The notes below the pieces were generated by a model. That model had not been told where the DNA came from. It saw only the letters and a list, made by a program, of their open reading frames with translations, and searched no databases. From NCBI RefSeq assembly GCF_019550795.1, contig NZ_CP080545.1, positions 4,126,001 through 4,190,000 of the forward strand: 64,000 nucleotides of DNA. The letters are read 5' to 3'. A program made the translations under genes and the position numbers. This DNA comes from Paenibacillus sp. sptzw28 (GTDB taxonomy: Bacteria; Bacillota; Bacilli; Paenibacillales; Paenibacillaceae). Numbering within the stretch: the stretch's first letter is position 1; each line of letters begins with the position of its first letter. Positions 42,848 to 52,753 of this stretch are shown in pieces.

Positions 42848-44179
42848 TCAGCCGTATCTGTGAGTGCCGGATTCCGTAACCACGGACTGCAGCAGCGGCG
42901 GTAACGACGGCGCTTCGCCGCCGATCGTAAAGGCGCTTCGCACGAGCTCTTCGACCTCACGAACCTTCCTGCTGTCTTCCCGCACATGCAGCAGCACGAT
43001 AGCTTCTCCGGCTGCGACGCGTTCCCCCGTCTTCCTGCGCATGGTCAAACCGACCGCATGGTCGATCCCGGCATCCTTCGTGGCACGGCCCGCCCCAAGA
43101 AGCATCGCCGCCAGCCCCAACTGTTCCGCGTCAATCCGCTGGATGAAGCCGTCCGTTTGCACCGTAACCTCGATTATTACAGGTGCCTGCGGCAGCAGTG
43201 CAGGATCGTCGGCAACCGCTGGGTTGCCGCCCTGCGTTTCGACAAACGTGCGGAATTTATCCAACGCTGCGCCTGATGCCAGCTTCTCTCGCACCAAAGC
43301 TTCGGCAGCTTCCAGGCTGTCCGCCTGCCCGCCGAGCATCACCATGTGCGCGCCAAGGGCAACACACAGCTCCGTCAGGTCCTTCGGTCCTTGCCCGCGC
43401 AGTGTCTCGATCGCTTCCCGCACCTCGAGGGCGTTGCCGATTGCAAACCCGAGCGGCTGGTCCATATCGCTGATAAGCGCGGCGGTCCTCCTGCCGACCT
43501 GAGTGCCGATATCGACCATCGCCCGTGCGAGCGCCTCGGACTCCTCCAGCGATTTCATGAAAGCGCCGCTGCCGGTTTTCACATCGAGCACGATTGCATC
43601 GGCGCCGGCAGCGATTTTCTTGCTCATTACGGAGCTTGCGATAAGCGGGATCGATTGAACCGTCGCGGTGACGTCCCGCAGTGCGTACAGCTTTTTATCC
43701 GCAGGCGTGATATTGCCGCTTTGACCGATTACGGCGAGGCCGATTTCATTCACTTGCGTGAGAAACTGATCCCTCGTAAGCTCTGTCCGAAAGCCTGCAA
43801 TCGACTCCAGTTTATCTATGGTACCGCCTGTATGACCGAGACCTCTGCCCGACATCTTGGCTACGGGAACACCGCAAGCCGCCACCAGAGGCGCGACGAT
43901 AAGCGTTGTTTTGTCGCCGACCCCGCCGGTGCTGTGCTTGTCCGCCTTGATCCCGCGGATCGGCGATAAATCGATCTGGTCGCCCGACCGCGCCATAGCC
44001 AACGTCAAATCCGCTGTTTCCTTAGCGGTCATCCCGCGAAAGAAAACGGCCATCGCCCAAGCTGACATTTGGTAGTCCGGTATATCTCCTTGAGAATAGC
44101 CGTCAATGAGAAAAGAAAGCTCCGCTTCCGATAAGGAACCGCCGTTTCTTTTCTTATGAATGAGATCCACCGCACGCAT
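42848..44179 (-). CDS. pdp: Pyrimidine-nucleoside phosphorylase
   Basis: A 443-aa enzyme cleaving uridine/thymidine/deoxyuridine to base and ribose (deoxyribose) 1-phosphate. Signature [14 protein letters not shown] and [18 protein letters not shown] are present, then the C-terminal domain (about 345-430). ACAGGAGG precedes the ATG. Lies near punA and deoB, forming a nucleoside salvage neighbourhood. Confidence 0.96.
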   Translation of the reverse strand: MRAVDLIHKKRNGGSLSEAELSFLIDGYSQGDIPDYQMSAWAMAVFFRGMTAKETADLTLAMARSGDQIDLSPIRGIKADKHSTGGVGDKTTLIVAPLVAACGVPVAKMSGRGLGHTGGTIDKLESIAGFRTELTRDQFLTQVNEIGLAVIGQSGNITPADKKLYALRDVTATVQSIPLIASSVMSKKIAAGADAIVLDVKTGSGAFMKSLEESEALARAMVDIGTQVGRRTAALISDMDQPLGFAIGNALEVREAIETLRGQGPKDLTELCVALGAHMVMLGGQADSLEAAEALVREKLASGAALDKFRTFVETQGGNPAVADDPALLPQAPVIIEVTVQTDGFIQRIDAEQLGLAAMLLGAGRATKDAGIDHAVGLTMRRKTGERVAAGEAIVLLHVREDSRKVREVEELVRSAFTIGGEAPSLPPLLQSVVTESGTHRYG

Positions 44180-44215
44180 CTTTCGAGCCTCCTGTAGAAT
44201 GAGAATCTATTAGTG

Positions 44216-44392
44216 TCAAGTCGCTTTTGGCCCGAGCGATTTGCTTTTTTCACATTGCGCCTTCAGTATGAGCTGATCCAGCGTCTGGCTTAACAGAATG
44301 ACTTCGCGGTGCAGAAAGTTCTGCCTCCGCATAGCTGCCGCAACAAGTTGACCTCTCAGCCGTTCAAGCCGGTAATTAGTATGGTTGTCCAT
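44216..44392 (-). CDS. Spo0E-like aspartyl-phosphate phosphatase
   Basis: A 58-aa protein of the Spo0E family: two helices with the diagnostic S-Q-T-L-D-Q-L-I motif near residues 38-45. Such phosphatases remove phosphate from Spo0A~P and delay sporulation. The ATG at 44392 follows GTGGGGA by about 5 bases. The gene lies alone between pdp and punA. Confidence 0.82.
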   Translation of the reverse strand: MDNHTNYRLERLRGQLVAAAMRRQNFLHREVILLSQTLDQLILKAQCEKSKSLGPKAT

Positions 44393-44503
44393 GCAAATCC
44401 CCACTTTATCTTTATTTATCACGGACATTATACGACGATCACCGGACAAAGAATGTCACAATAGGTCGAAGCGAATATTACATTTTTGTTACAAAAACTG
44501 TCG

Positions 44504-45328
44504 TTAGAGTAGGGGTACGACTCCCTGAATTAGCCCAAGGAATTTTGATTTTACCCGTTCCGTCGTCTCCATTACTTCATCATGGGAGAGCGGCTGATCC
44601 AATATGCCCGCAGCCATGTTGCTGATGCAAGAGATACCGAGCACCTCAATCCCGGAATGGCGGGCCGCTATAACCTCCGCCACCGTCGACATCCCGACAG
44701 CATCCGCGCCCATGATCCGCATCATGCGGATTTCCGCAGGCGTTTCATAGGAAGGTCCAAGAACGCCAATATAAACCCCTTCACGCAGCGAAAATCCCTG
44801 CTTATCCGCGGTTTGCCGCGCCAACTCACGCAAGCGTCTGCTGTACGCCTCAGACATGTCGGGGAAACGGAGGCCCAGCTGGCTGTCGTTCGGTCCGACC
44901 AGAGGGCTGCGGCCTGTCAGATTGATATGATCGCTGATCAGCATCAAATTGCCCGGCTCATAGCCGGTATTGATGCCTCCGGCCGCATTCGTAACGACCA
45001 GCTTGTTCACTCCTATAGCCTTCATGACGCGCACCGGAAAAGAAGTCAGCTCCGGACCATAGCCCTCATACATATGGAAGCGGCCGCGCATAAGGACGAC
45101 CGGCCGGCCGGCAAACGTACCGATCATAAGCTCGCCTGCATGCCCTTCCACCGTAGAGACAGGGAAATGCGGAATATCGCGGTACGCAATGGTGACCGCA
45201 TCGTTTATGTAATCTCCGAGAATGCCGAGACCGGAACCCATGATCAATCCGACTTCCGGTTTCTCTTTCATGCGTGCGGAGATATAGTCCGCCGCCTCGC
45301 GTATTTGGCCCGCTGTCAGTTCGTTCAC
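44504..45328 (-). CDS. punA: Purine-nucleoside phosphorylase
   Basis: A 274-aa class I (trimeric-type) phosphorylase: MGSGLGILGD phosphate site, H-x-G-E and GRFHMYEGY, VTNAAGGIN, and GPSYETPAEIRM. It splits purine nucleosides to base and (deoxy)ribose 1-phosphate. Start GTG with AGGAGG upstream. Located after deoB as in B. subtilis drm-pupG. Confidence 0.94.
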   Translation of the reverse strand: MNELTAGQIREAADYISARMKEKPEVGLIMGSGLGILGDYINDAVTIAYRDIPHFPVSTVEGHAGELMIGTFAGRPVVLMRGRFHMYEGYGPELTSFPVRVMKAIGVNKLVVTNAAGGINTGYEPGNLMLISDHINLTGRSPLVGPNDSQLGLRFPDMSEAYSRRLRELARQTADKQGFSLREGVYIGVLGPSYETPAEIRMMRIMGADAVGMSTVAEVIAARHSGIEVLGISCISNMAAGILDQPLSHDEVMETTERVKSKFLGLIQGVVPLL

Positions 45329-45397
45329 AAAGATTCCCTCCTAAAGGTATAAATTAATTTTAATCGAAACGGAGCTCGTTACGTACGCCTCTTAAGG

Positions 45398-46573
45398 TTA
45401 ATTCAGTTCGTCCAGAAATGAAATTCCGTTCTCCGGCGGCTCAACTCCAAAGTTATCCGCGATCGTACGGGCCACGTCGGCGAATGTCGACCTTACTCCC
45501 AGCGCACCGGGCGATTTAAGCGACGTGCCGTAAACAAGCAGCGGAACGTACTCTCTTGTGTGATCGGTTCCGGCATGAGTCGGATCATTGCCGTGGTCGG
45601 CTGTGATGATAAGAAGATCGCGCTCGCCCAGCCGCTCCAGCAAAGCAGGCAAAGCGGCATCGAAAGCTTCAAGCGCCTCTGCATACCCGTGCGGGTCCCG
45701 CCGGTGTCCGTATAAAGAGTCAAAGTCGACGAGGTTCGTAAAGAGCAGGCCTTTAAAAGGACGTTCCAGCAGCCTTCCGGTTTTCTCGATGCCATCGGCG
45801 TTGCTCTTGGTTGGAAACGACCCCGTAATGCCTTCTCCGTCGAAAATATCGTTGATTTTGCCGACGGCGATCACTTCGAAACCGCCGTCCTGCAGAGCGC
45901 TCAGCACTGTCGGTGAAGGCGGCTTTACCGCGTAATCGTGGCGGTTGGCCGTTCTTTTGAACGCGCCCGGCTCGCCTTCGTAGGGGCGGGCTATCACCCG
46001 GCCAACCGAGTAGCGTTCGTCAAGCGTCAGCTCGCGCGCGATTTTGCAAGCTTCGTACAGCTCCTCAAGCGGAATAACCGTCTCATGAGCTGCTATTTGA
46101 AAGACGCTGTCGGCCGACGTATAAACGATCCATTTGCCCGTCCGCATTTGCTCCCCGCCAAGCTCTTCGATTATTTCCGTACCGCTGGCCGGCTTATTAC
46201 CGAGAACTCCCCGGCCTGTCCGGGCTTCGAAAGCTTCGAGAAGCTCCGATGGAAAGCCGTCCGGAAACGTTCGGAACGGCGCGGTAAGCTTAAGGCCGGC
46301 AATCTCCCAATGGCCTGTCATCGTATCTTTGCCGACTGATACTTCCGCCATTTTGCCATAGAACGCCGACGCTTCCCCTTCGGGAACCCAATCCTCAAGC
46401 GCTGCGATTCGATCAAGTCCCATGCCGCGTAAATTTGGCAAGCGGAGCGTCGGAACGCGCTGAAGGATATGACCGAGCGTGTTCGCTCCCGCATCCCCGT
46501 ACGAAGCAGCATCGGGCAGCTCGCCAATACCGACACTGTCGAGTACGATCAGCGTTATTCGGTCAAATTTCAT
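45398..46573 (-). CDS. deoB: Phosphopentomutase
   Basis: A 391-aa alkaline phosphatase-fold enzyme that converts (deoxy)ribose 1-phosphate to 5-phosphate. Metal and active-site motifs: [13 protein letters not shown], the phosphothreonine region [21 protein letters not shown] and [23 protein letters not shown] precedes the ATG. Also called drm. Confidence 0.96.
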   Translation of the reverse strand: MKFDRITLIVLDSVGIGELPDAASYGDAGANTLGHILQRVPTLRLPNLRGMGLDRIAALEDWVPEGEASAFYGKMAEVSVGKDTMTGHWEIAGLKLTAPFRTFPDGFPSELLEAFEARTGRGVLGNKPASGTEIIEELGGEQMRTGKWIVYTSADSVFQIAAHETVIPLEELYEACKIARELTLDERYSVGRVIARPYEGEPGAFKRTANRHDYAVKPPSPTVLSALQDGGFEVIAVGKINDIFDGEGITGSFPTKSNADGIEKTGRLLERPFKGLLFTNLVDFDSLYGHRRDPHGYAEALEAFDAALPALLERLGERDLLIITADHGNDPTHAGTDHTREYVPLLVYGTSLKSPGALGVRSTFADVARTIADNFGVEPPENGISFLDELN

Positions 46574-46613
46574 ATACTCGCCTCCACTGCCGGAAATTGT
46601 ACTGCGCCCTGCA

Positions 46614-47513
46614 TTATTTCACCTTGGCTCTCGGATGGGCCTGGTTATACACATCCTTGAGCCGTGTTTTGGTTACCTGCGTATAGATTTGCGTCGTTGA
46701 AATATCGGCATGGCCGAGCATTTCCTGCACGGAGCGCAAATCCGCTCCATTCTCCAGCAGATGCGTTGCGAACGAATGGCGCAGCGTATGCGGCGTAATT
46801 TCGCTCTTGATTCCAGCCTCCGCCGCATATTTCTTGATCATTTTCCAAAAGCCCTGTCTTGTCATACGGGTTCCGAGCTGATTAAGATATAAGGCCTGTT
46901 CGCCGCTCTCGCCCTTCAGGAGCTTGTGGCGTACCGTTTCCAAATAAACGGACAATGCCTCGCAAGCGATTCCGCCCAGCGGAATTACTCTCTCTTTGGC
47001 GTTCGCGCCGACACATCTTATGAAGCCCAATGTCAAATTCACATAACCGACATCCAGTGAAATAAGCTCCGACACCCTAATGCCTGTCGCGTAGAGCAGC
47101 TCGAGCATCGCTTTATCGCGGATACCGGCCGTGCTTGACGAGTCCGGTGCGGCAAGCAGACACTCCACCTCCTCAACGGTCATCACCATCGGAAGCCTTT
47201 TTTCCTGCTTCGGCGTTTCCATCTGGAGCGCGGGATCATGTGTGACAAGCCTTTCGCTCGTCAAAAAGTGAAAAAACGACCGTATGGATACCGTGTGCCG
47301 GGAAACCGTCGCGGTTGCCCGGCCCTGCTGCCTGAGCCCGAGCAGGTAACGGGAGATATGGTGCTTCTGAATATCGCCGACTCCCTCGATTCCTTGCTGT
47401 TCCGCAAATTCCAGAAAAAAGGCCAAATCCCGTTCGTAACAAGAAACCGTAGTGCGGGAAAGCCTCCGCTGATCTTCTAAAAACCGGATGAACGTTTGCA
47501 GATGAGCTTTCAT
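46614..47513 (-). CDS. xerD: Site-specific tyrosine recombinase XerD
   Basis: A 299-aa recombinase that resolves chromosome dimers at dif. N-terminal SAM-like core-binding domain (about 1-95) and catalytic domain with the Arg in ATGIRVSEL, the Lys/His box [15 protein letters not shown], and nucleophile region [11 protein letters not shown]. The ATG at 47513 has AAAGGAAC upstream. Preceded by a DUF4227 gene as in B. subtilis (yqzK-xerD). Confidence 0.94.
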   Translation of the reverse strand: MKAHLQTFIRFLEDQRRLSRTTVSCYERDLAFFLEFAEQQGIEGVGDIQKHHISRYLLGLRQQGRATATVSRHTVSIRSFFHFLTSERLVTHDPALQMETPKQEKRLPMVMTVEEVECLLAAPDSSSTAGIRDKAMLELLYATGIRVSELISLDVGYVNLTLGFIRCVGANAKERVIPLGGIACEALSVYLETVRHKLLKGESGEQALYLNQLGTRMTRQGFWKMIKKYAAEAGIKSEITPHTLRHSFATHLLENGADLRSVQEMLGHADISTTQIYTQVTKTRLKDVYNQAHPRAKVK

Positions 47514-47643
47514 GAGTTGTTCCTTTCCCGAAAATCGTTCCGTTTTAGCTAACCGCTTCAAATGCTATATTCCACACCGGGCTTTCGTTTTCCTGCCAAA
47601 CAACGCCATTTTTTGTCGAATTCCGCCTTTAACCCGTAATACA

Positions 47644-47877
47644 CTACTCCCCGTACCAATAAAATAAACGAAGCCTCTCGGAAATGCTGCTCTCCATATT
47701 CCAATCCATCTGGGAGTGAAATACCTTAAGCGCTTGCCCCTGAGGGATTCTGTAAGGGTCGGCGGGGGCGATCCATGCGGCGATAAAACGGCATCCCCCA
47801 TACATCGCAACCGTGAGTATGCAGAGCAGGGCGATAAAGATAAACCGTCTTAGCCATTTGCGAACCGATACGACCAT
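47644..47877 (-). CDS. DUF4227 family small membrane protein (YqzK-like)
   Basis: A 77-aa protein with one N-terminal helix (about 11-32) and a soluble end reading D-P-Y-R-I-P-x-G-x-A-L-K-V-F, the family hallmark. The ATG at 47877 has AAGGAG upstream. Its position between fur-side genes and xerD matches B. subtilis yqzK. Function unknown. Confidence 0.78.
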   Translation of the reverse strand: MVVSVRKWLRRFIFIALLCILTVAMYGGCRFIAAWIAPADPYRIPQGQALKVFHSQMDWNMESSISERLRLFYWYGE

Positions 47878-48061
47878 TTCCGATCGTCTCCTTTCATGGT
47901 AAGAAGCAACGGCTATCACCGCTCTGTGACGGCGATGTGATCTCTTGCTGAATAATTAAAGGTAAGCAGCCGCAGCCGGTTGAAGCGGTTGTCCTCTAAG
48001 AGAATTTATGAGCCAGGCCTCTTTTTCATGTCTGCCGGGCCGGCGAGGGACCTTCCGGCCG

Positions 48062-49213
48062 TCAGCTTGGCTTGTCGTTCGTAGTGTTCGTAGTACTTTG
48101 GATCAGCTGCTCAAGCGGCGTATAGGGCACTCCTACGGCTTGTGCGACCTGTGGATGGGTCACTCTGCCTTTATAAGTGTTCACGCCTTTGCCAAGCGGT
48201 TCGCTTCGGCTAACCGCCTGTTCCAGACCTCTGCCGGCGAGCTCCAGCGCATAGGGCATCGTTACGTTAGTCAAGGCCAGCGTCGAAGTGCGCGGAACCG
48301 CCCCCGGCATATTGGCTACAGCGTAATGCAGGACGCCGTATCTCTCGTAAACCGGGTTCGAATGGGTCGTTACCCTGTCGATCGTCGCTATCGTACCGCC
48401 TTGGTCCACTGCAACGTCTACGATTACCGCACCTTTCTTCATCGTCTGGACCATATCTTCAGTCACGAGATGGGGAGCACGGGCGCCGGGAATCAGTACC
48501 GCACCGATAAGAAGATCCGCCTTGCGGACTGCGTTTGAAATATTATACGGATTCGACATTAGCGTCCTGACGCGGCCTCCGAACACATCGTCGATATACC
48601 TCATCCTGTCTGCGCTCTTTTCCAGAATGACGACACTTGCGCCCATGCCGAGGGCGATTTTCGCCGCATTGGTGCCGACAATCCCTCCGCCAAGAATAAT
48701 GACTTCCGCAGGCGGAACGCCAGGTACGCCACCGAGCAATATGCCCCGGCCGCCATAGAAGGCTTCAAGGAACTGCGAGCCGACCTGTACGGCCATTCTT
48801 CCCGCCACCTCGCTCATCGGAGTAAGGAGCGGCAGGCTTCCGTTAGGCAGCTGAATGGTTTCGTAAGCGACAGCCGATACCCCGCGGTCGATGAGTGCTT
48901 TAGCCAGATCCTGGGCAGCGGCCAGATGCAGGTAAGTGAACAAAAGAAGCCCTTCCCGAAAATATTCGAATTCGACCGGCAGCGGCTCTTTTACCTTCAT
49001 AATCATACCCGCCTGGCTCCAGACATCCGCGGCATCGGCGGCAATTGCCGCTCCTTCCGCTTCATACGCATCGTCCGTGAAGCCGCTTCCTTCTCCGGCC
49101 CCAGGCTCGATCAGCACATCGTGGCCGGCAGCCTTTAGCATTCCGGCTCCTGCGGGTGTCAGCGCCACGCGATATTCGCTTGCTTTTATTTCCTTCGGTA
49201 CACCGATTATCAT
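48062..49213 (-). CDS. ald: Alanine dehydrogenase
   Basis: A 383-aa enzyme that oxidises alanine to pyruvate; in B. subtilis it supplies pyruvate during sporulation. N-terminal MIIGVPKEIKASEYRVAL; NAD site VIILGGGIVGTNAAKIALGMGA; and catalytic-domain VDQGGTIATIDRVTTH. The ATG at 49213 follows GGGAGG by 7-8 bases. The frame stays open upstream to 49708, but that part has no protein-like character. Confidence 0.95.
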   Translation of the reverse strand: MIIGVPKEIKASEYRVALTPAGAGMLKAAGHDVLIEPGAGEGSGFTDDAYEAEGAAIAADAADVWSQAGMIMKVKEPLPVEFEYFREGLLLFTYLHLAAAQDLAKALIDRGVSAVAYETIQLPNGSLPLLTPMSEVAGRMAVQVGSQFLEAFYGGRGILLGGVPGVPPAEVIILGGGIVGTNAAKIALGMGASVVILEKSADRMRYIDDVFGGRVRTLMSNPYNISNAVRKADLLIGAVLIPGARAPHLVTEDMVQTMKKGAVIVDVAVDQGGTIATIDRVTTHSNPVYERYGVLHYAVANMPGAVPRTSTLALTNVTMPYALELAGRGLEQAVSRSEPLGKGVNTYKGRVTHPQVAQAVGVPYTPLEQLIQSTTNTTNDKPS

Positions 49214-49346
49214 AGAGATTCCTCCCGACACTTTTGTACGAAACTTCCCCGGCCCAAGCTTCATTTGCAAGCACAAAACCCGCATCGGAAGCATAGAAGA
49301 AACAGAGTTTTTCGCTGCTGCCGCCCGATCACTTGCTTCACAATTT

Positions 49347-49376
49347 TGAATAGCTTCGTTTATTCTACATATGCAA
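49347..49376 (-). promoter_or_regulatory. Possible sigma-A promoter of ald
   Basis: On the minus strand TTGCAT (49371-49376) and TATTCA (49347-49352) are 18 bases apart. It lies about 135 bases before the ald ATG, leaving a long leader. Pattern match only. Confidence 0.35.
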
Positions 49377-49611
49377 ATAATGGACGGGGTGACAGTCCTC
49401 GACATACCTTTTCCAGTCGAGCCATAAATTATGTGCCCGCGAGCGGCTTCTACCCATGCCTGTGTGCATCCGCCTCCATACAATAAATAAAAGAACCCGG
49501 GGAGAGAAGAGTCCATTAAGCGTGAGCGAAAGGGCTTTGCGTTCGTTTCTCTCCCTTCCTTTCTGTAACGGCGTATCGAAAAAGCGTTCGGCTGTATAAA
49601 AAGTATAGCAA

Positions 49612-49676
49612 ATACTGTATATTCCTGCAGTTCGAAATTCCGGGAGAAGCTGTCGATTCCCAGCGCTATACAGTAT
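49612..49676. promoter_or_regulatory. Inverted repeat upstream of the S8 protease gene
   Basis: ATACTGTATA (49612-49621) and its exact reverse complement TATACAGTAT (49667-49676) are 45 bases apart; the right arm lies 8 bases before the AAAGGAGG ribosome binding site. It could be a protein-binding pair or a long RNA hairpin. Confidence 0.4.
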
Positions 49677-49694
49677 GTAATACAAAGGAGGAGC

Positions 49695-51242
49695 ATGCAT
49701 TTGCACAACTTGGAACGGCTGCTTGGCAGATATATAAGAGCGAGAGTATCCGGTTACAGACGCAGATTGATCGGCTTCAAAAACCAAACGCAATACCAAC
49801 GCTGCTTGAAGGAGCTTGCGAAGCATGGGATCAGCCCGGTAAAAAGAATACGCGGCAGCAAGGTTATCTGCTGCAAAGTGAATAAACGCCACGCCAAACT
49901 GCTTCAGTCTTTAGCCGCTCATCCTCACGTTAAATATGTAGAGCCTGATTTTAAAATACGGGCGCACGGCTTACCGGCCGTTAAGCTGAGAAGCGGAAAT
50001 CCGGGAAGCGGCGGACAGAAACCCGGGCAGGGTACGAAGGTGAACCCACGGCAGCGCCTTGATAAGGGGTTAACGATTGCCGCAATCCGGTCGTCTAATG
50101 GAGCGGCAAACGGTAGGCAGCGCCCTAATTCAAAACCGCGGATGTTTGCCGGCAAAGCGCTTGGATCGGCCGTTTCCGAGGACTGTCCGGACGGGGTTAC
50201 ATGGAACGTGTGCCGCGTTCAGGCGCCGAAAGTATGGCCGGTGTCTCGCGGCTCGGATATCGGGATCGGAATCATCGATACAGGTATCGCAAGGCACCCC
50301 GACCTGAACATTGCCGGAGGCATCAATACGGTTGGCGGCTCCTCTTATTATGACGACAACGGGCATGGCACTCATGTGGCCGGAATTGCCGCAGCTTTGG
50401 GGACGAACGGAAGAATCCCCGGTGTCGCGCCTCGGGCCAAATTATATGCGGTGAAAGCGTTAAACGCGAACGGCGAAGGCTTCGTCTCCGGCATCATTAA
50501 GGGAATCGATTGGTGTATACAAAAGAGGATTCCCGTCATCAATATGAGCGTTGGCATTTCGGGCGGCACAAGCAGGGCTCTGCGCGAGGCGATTCAACGC
50601 GCACGTGATAATGGAATCGTAGTTGTCGCTTCGGCCGGCAACAACGGCGACAACAGCGGCGGGATCGACGAGCCCGCCAGCTTTCCTGAGACGATTGCCG
50701 TCGCCGCCTCGACGCAGGGCAATGGAATCGCATCCTTCAGCAGCCGCGGGAGCGGCATTGACGTGGCGGCTCCCGGCACCGATATCAAATCAACATGGGT
50801 CGGCGGAGGCTACAAAAGAATGTCGGGCACAAGTATGGCCAGTCCGCATGTTGCAGGCGGAGCGGCGCTGCTTCTTGCCAAACAACCGGGAATGAGACCC
50901 TCGGAAGTATCAAGAAGGCTTAAATCTTCCGCACGAAGGCTGTCCGGCTTCTCCTCGCGTTCGCAGGGCTCCGGCCTGATTCAATTGGCGGGGGCAATTC
51001 AAGCCGCCGGTTCGGCCACTGGCGGCGAGCAGTCGCAGGGTTCAGTGGATCGCGGTTACAGGTACCGCTCGGCTGCATTTCGTTCATCTCCCAAGCGCAG
51101 GGCCAAAGTGCACAGCGCGGCAGCCCGCAGAGGCGACGCTGCATGTCCGCCCTCCGCTGGCCGCAGCAGCTCCAAGCGCTGTTCATGCCGGAAGTGCTGC
51201 AGCGGCAAGAGCCGCAAGCCTCACAAACGGCGTGACAAATAA
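49695..51242 (+). CDS. S8 (subtilisin) family serine protease without a signal peptide
   Basis: A 515-aa protease. An inhibitor-I9-like propeptide (about 15-88) and a basic linker (90-160) precede the catalytic domain with Asp195 (GIIDTG), His224 (NGHGTH), oxyanion Asn316 and Ser380 (GTSMASPHVAG). No hydrophobic signal peptide or lipobox is present, so it may act inside the cell, mother cell or spore. From about 450 the protein is Arg/Ser/Lys-rich and ends with five cysteines (C484, C496, C498, C501, C502) and K-R-R-D-K. AAAGGAGG precedes the ATG. It is divergent from ald and convergent with fur. Confidence 0.85.
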   Translation: MHLHNLERLLGRYIRARVSGYRRRLIGFKNQTQYQRCLKELAKHGISPVKRIRGSKVICCKVNKRHAKLLQSLAAHPHVKYVEPDFKIRAHGLPAVKLRSGNPGSGGQKPGQGTKVNPRQRLDKGLTIAAIRSSNGAANGRQRPNSKPRMFAGKALGSAVSEDCPDGVTWNVCRVQAPKVWPVSRGSDIGIGIIDTGIARHPDLNIAGGINTVGGSSYYDDNGHGTHVAGIAAALGTNGRIPGVAPRAKLYAVKALNANGEGFVSGIIKGIDWCIQKRIPVINMSVGISGGTSRALREAIQRARDNGIVVVASAGNNGDNSGGIDEPASFPETIAVAASTQGNGIASFSSRGSGIDVAAPGTDIKSTWVGGGYKRMSGTSMASPHVAGGAALLLAKQPGMRPSEVSRRLKSSARRLSGFSSRSQGSGLIQLAGAIQAAGSATGGEQSQGSVDRGYRYRSAAFRSSPKRRAKVHSAAARRGDAACPPSAGRSSSKRCSCRKCCSGKSRKPHKRRDK

Positions 51243-51260
51243 CTAAGGGCGATACAAATA

Positions 51261-51292
51261 AACGGCTGTCGCACCTTGAACGCGACAGCCGT
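51261..51292 (+). terminator. Hairpin downstream of the S8 protease
   Basis: ACGGCTGTCGC pairs perfectly with GCGACAGCCGT (9-base loop), 20 bases after the protease stop. No T run follows in the plus orientation, so termination strength is uncertain. Confidence 0.5.
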
Positions 51293-51339
51293 GTATACCC
51301 TCTAAATGAATAAATAAAAATTTATCCTCTGGATATTAC

Positions 51340-51395
51340 TAAAAAACTCCCTTGGGCGGCGCAGCCAGTAATCCGGGGCGCCGCTCAAAGGAGTT
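51340..51395 (-). terminator. Terminator overlapping the fur stop
   Basis: AACTCC(c)TTGgGCGGCG arms pair with CGCCGCtCAAaGGAGTT, followed on the minus strand by TTTTTTAG. The stem starts at the fur stop codon itself. Confidence 0.85.
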
Positions 51396-51846
51396 ATTGT
51401 TGGTCGTTCTTGCTTCGGCAGCGGCTGCAAATACCTTGAAAATCAAGCCGGTGATCGATAACCGAAAAACCGTATTCCAGCTCAAGCCTCTCTTCGAGCG
51501 GGCCTAGCCAATCTTCCAATATTTCATCCATCGCACCGCATTGAACGCAGATGAGATGGTGATGATGATGCTTGTTATTATCGGTCCGCAAATCGTAACG
51601 GGCGACTCCGTCGCCGAAGTTCATCTTTTCCACGACATGCAGTTCGCTAAGCAGTTCGAGCGTCCGGTAAACGGTAGCAAGACCAATCTCAGGCGCTTTA
51701 TCCTTGACTAGCATGAACACGTCTTCCGCGCTCAGATGATCTTCTTCATTCTCAAGTAAAACTCGTACCGTCGCTTCGCGCTGCGGGGTCAGCTTGTACC
51801 CTTGCGACTGCAGCTGCTGTTTAATTTTCTCAATCCGGGATTCCAT
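51394..51846 (-). CDS. fur: Fur family metal-responsive repressor
   Basis: A 150-aa regulator. Winged helix (about 15-85, LTPQREATVRVLL and TVYRTLELL) and a dimer/metal domain with HHHHHLICVQCG and a second CxxC (C-S-R-C) for structural zinc. The ATG at 51846 has GAGGGG upstream. The position next to spoIIM and the yqzK-xerD side matches B. subtilis fur rather than zur or perR. Confidence 0.92.
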   Translation of the reverse strand: MESRIEKIKQQLQSQGYKLTPQREATVRVLLENEEDHLSAEDVFMLVKDKAPEIGLATVYRTLELLSELHVVEKMNFGDGVARYDLRTDNNKHHHHHLICVQCGAMDEILEDWLGPLEERLELEYGFSVIDHRLDFQGICSRCRSKNDQQ

Positions 51847-51943
51847 GGTTTCCCCCCTCGCGCCTGCTTCATGCCCATCGCCGGAAACGTTTGCTTTCAT
51901 TATAGGGGCACATTGCGAGGAAAGTCAAACTTTTTTAGAATGA

Positions 51944-52588
51944 TTACAATCCGCTCCCGTAGCCCAATATTAGCGGTGCTGCCCACTTCAATAAGACGGG
52001 TGAGACGAACGATTCGACCATTGCGGCGGCAACTGCTACAAGCAGCATTAGCGCCCCTGTTGCTGTGTGCTGGGCGAAGGGCTGGCCAATCGTCCCGTAA
52101 CGGTTCAGCAGTCTGTTTCGGACGATATAGATCGAGAACGAGACGGCTGAGACGCTTGCAATAAGCATAGCAGGCACGACAAGCAGGTTCTGAGGAGCAA
52201 CGGACATGAGAGAGAACAGCAGTCCTTTCCACGAATGCTGGCTGACCAGTGTCCCTACGGCAAAACCGACCAACACTCCCTTAAGAAAATCAAGCCCGAG
52301 GATCACCGGCATGCCCACTACCGTCAAGCCTAAAACCCAAATGAGAATAAGCCACTTGGCATGAAACAGTGCGCGTTCCCAGAGCGATTGTCCCCCGTCC
52401 GGGACCATCCCTTCCTGTATCCTCTGCACGAACTGCTGGACATCCGCTGCCAGATCCTGCTGTTGGTCAAGCGTCAGCGCATTGACCAGGAGCGCCCCGA
52501 ATACGACGCCTACGACAAAGAGAACCGAAACGAATACATAGAGTGTGACGTGATCCTTCATTAACGGCTGCAGCACTGGCGAACGCAT
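51944..52588 (-). CDS. spoIIM: Stage II sporulation protein M
   Basis: A 214-aa membrane protein with about five helices (LYVFVSVLFVVGVVFG; LILIWVLGLTVVGMPVILG; LLVVPAMLIASVSAVSF; ALMLLVAVAAAMVESFVSP). With SpoIID and SpoIIP it drives engulfment and septal peptidoglycan removal. The ATG at 52588 has GGGGGAG upstream; the frame open farther up is not protein-like. Confidence 0.94.
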   Translation of the reverse strand: MRSPVLQPLMKDHVTLYVFVSVLFVVGVVFGALLVNALTLDQQQDLAADVQQFVQRIQEGMVPDGGQSLWERALFHAKWLILIWVLGLTVVGMPVILGLDFLKGVLVGFAVGTLVSQHSWKGLLFSLMSVAPQNLLVVPAMLIASVSAVSFSIYIVRNRLLNRYGTIGQPFAQHTATGALMLLVAVAAAMVESFVSPVLLKWAAPLILGYGSGL

Positions 52589-52753
52589 GGCACACTCCCC
52601 CAAACCCGGATAGTACATTGGTACATTGTATGTCCAAGCCGTCACGCCTATGCCGCTAGTTGCCACATCGATACCACATAACGTGAGCCGATTATCGTGT
52701 ACCCAATCAGGCCAATGCTGATGCTGCCGGAATACCATGAAGCACACAAGGGT

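Larger units (their letters stand above)
49214..49694. other. Divergent intergenic region between ald and the S8 protease
   Basis: About 480 bases without a supported gene. The minus side holds the ald leader with a possible promoter; the plus side holds the S8 protease leader with a 10-bp inverted repeat. A minus frame open through this region is only an extension of ald. Confidence 0.6.

Noticed and set aside
43346..43969. 207-aa plus-strand frame opposite pdp
   Set aside because: Shadow of the pyrimidine-nucleoside phosphorylase gene; the minus-strand product has all family motifs.
49214..49708. N-terminal extension of ald
   Set aside because: No protein-like composition; the ATG at 49213 has a proper ribosome binding site and the family start M-I-I-G-V-P-K-E.
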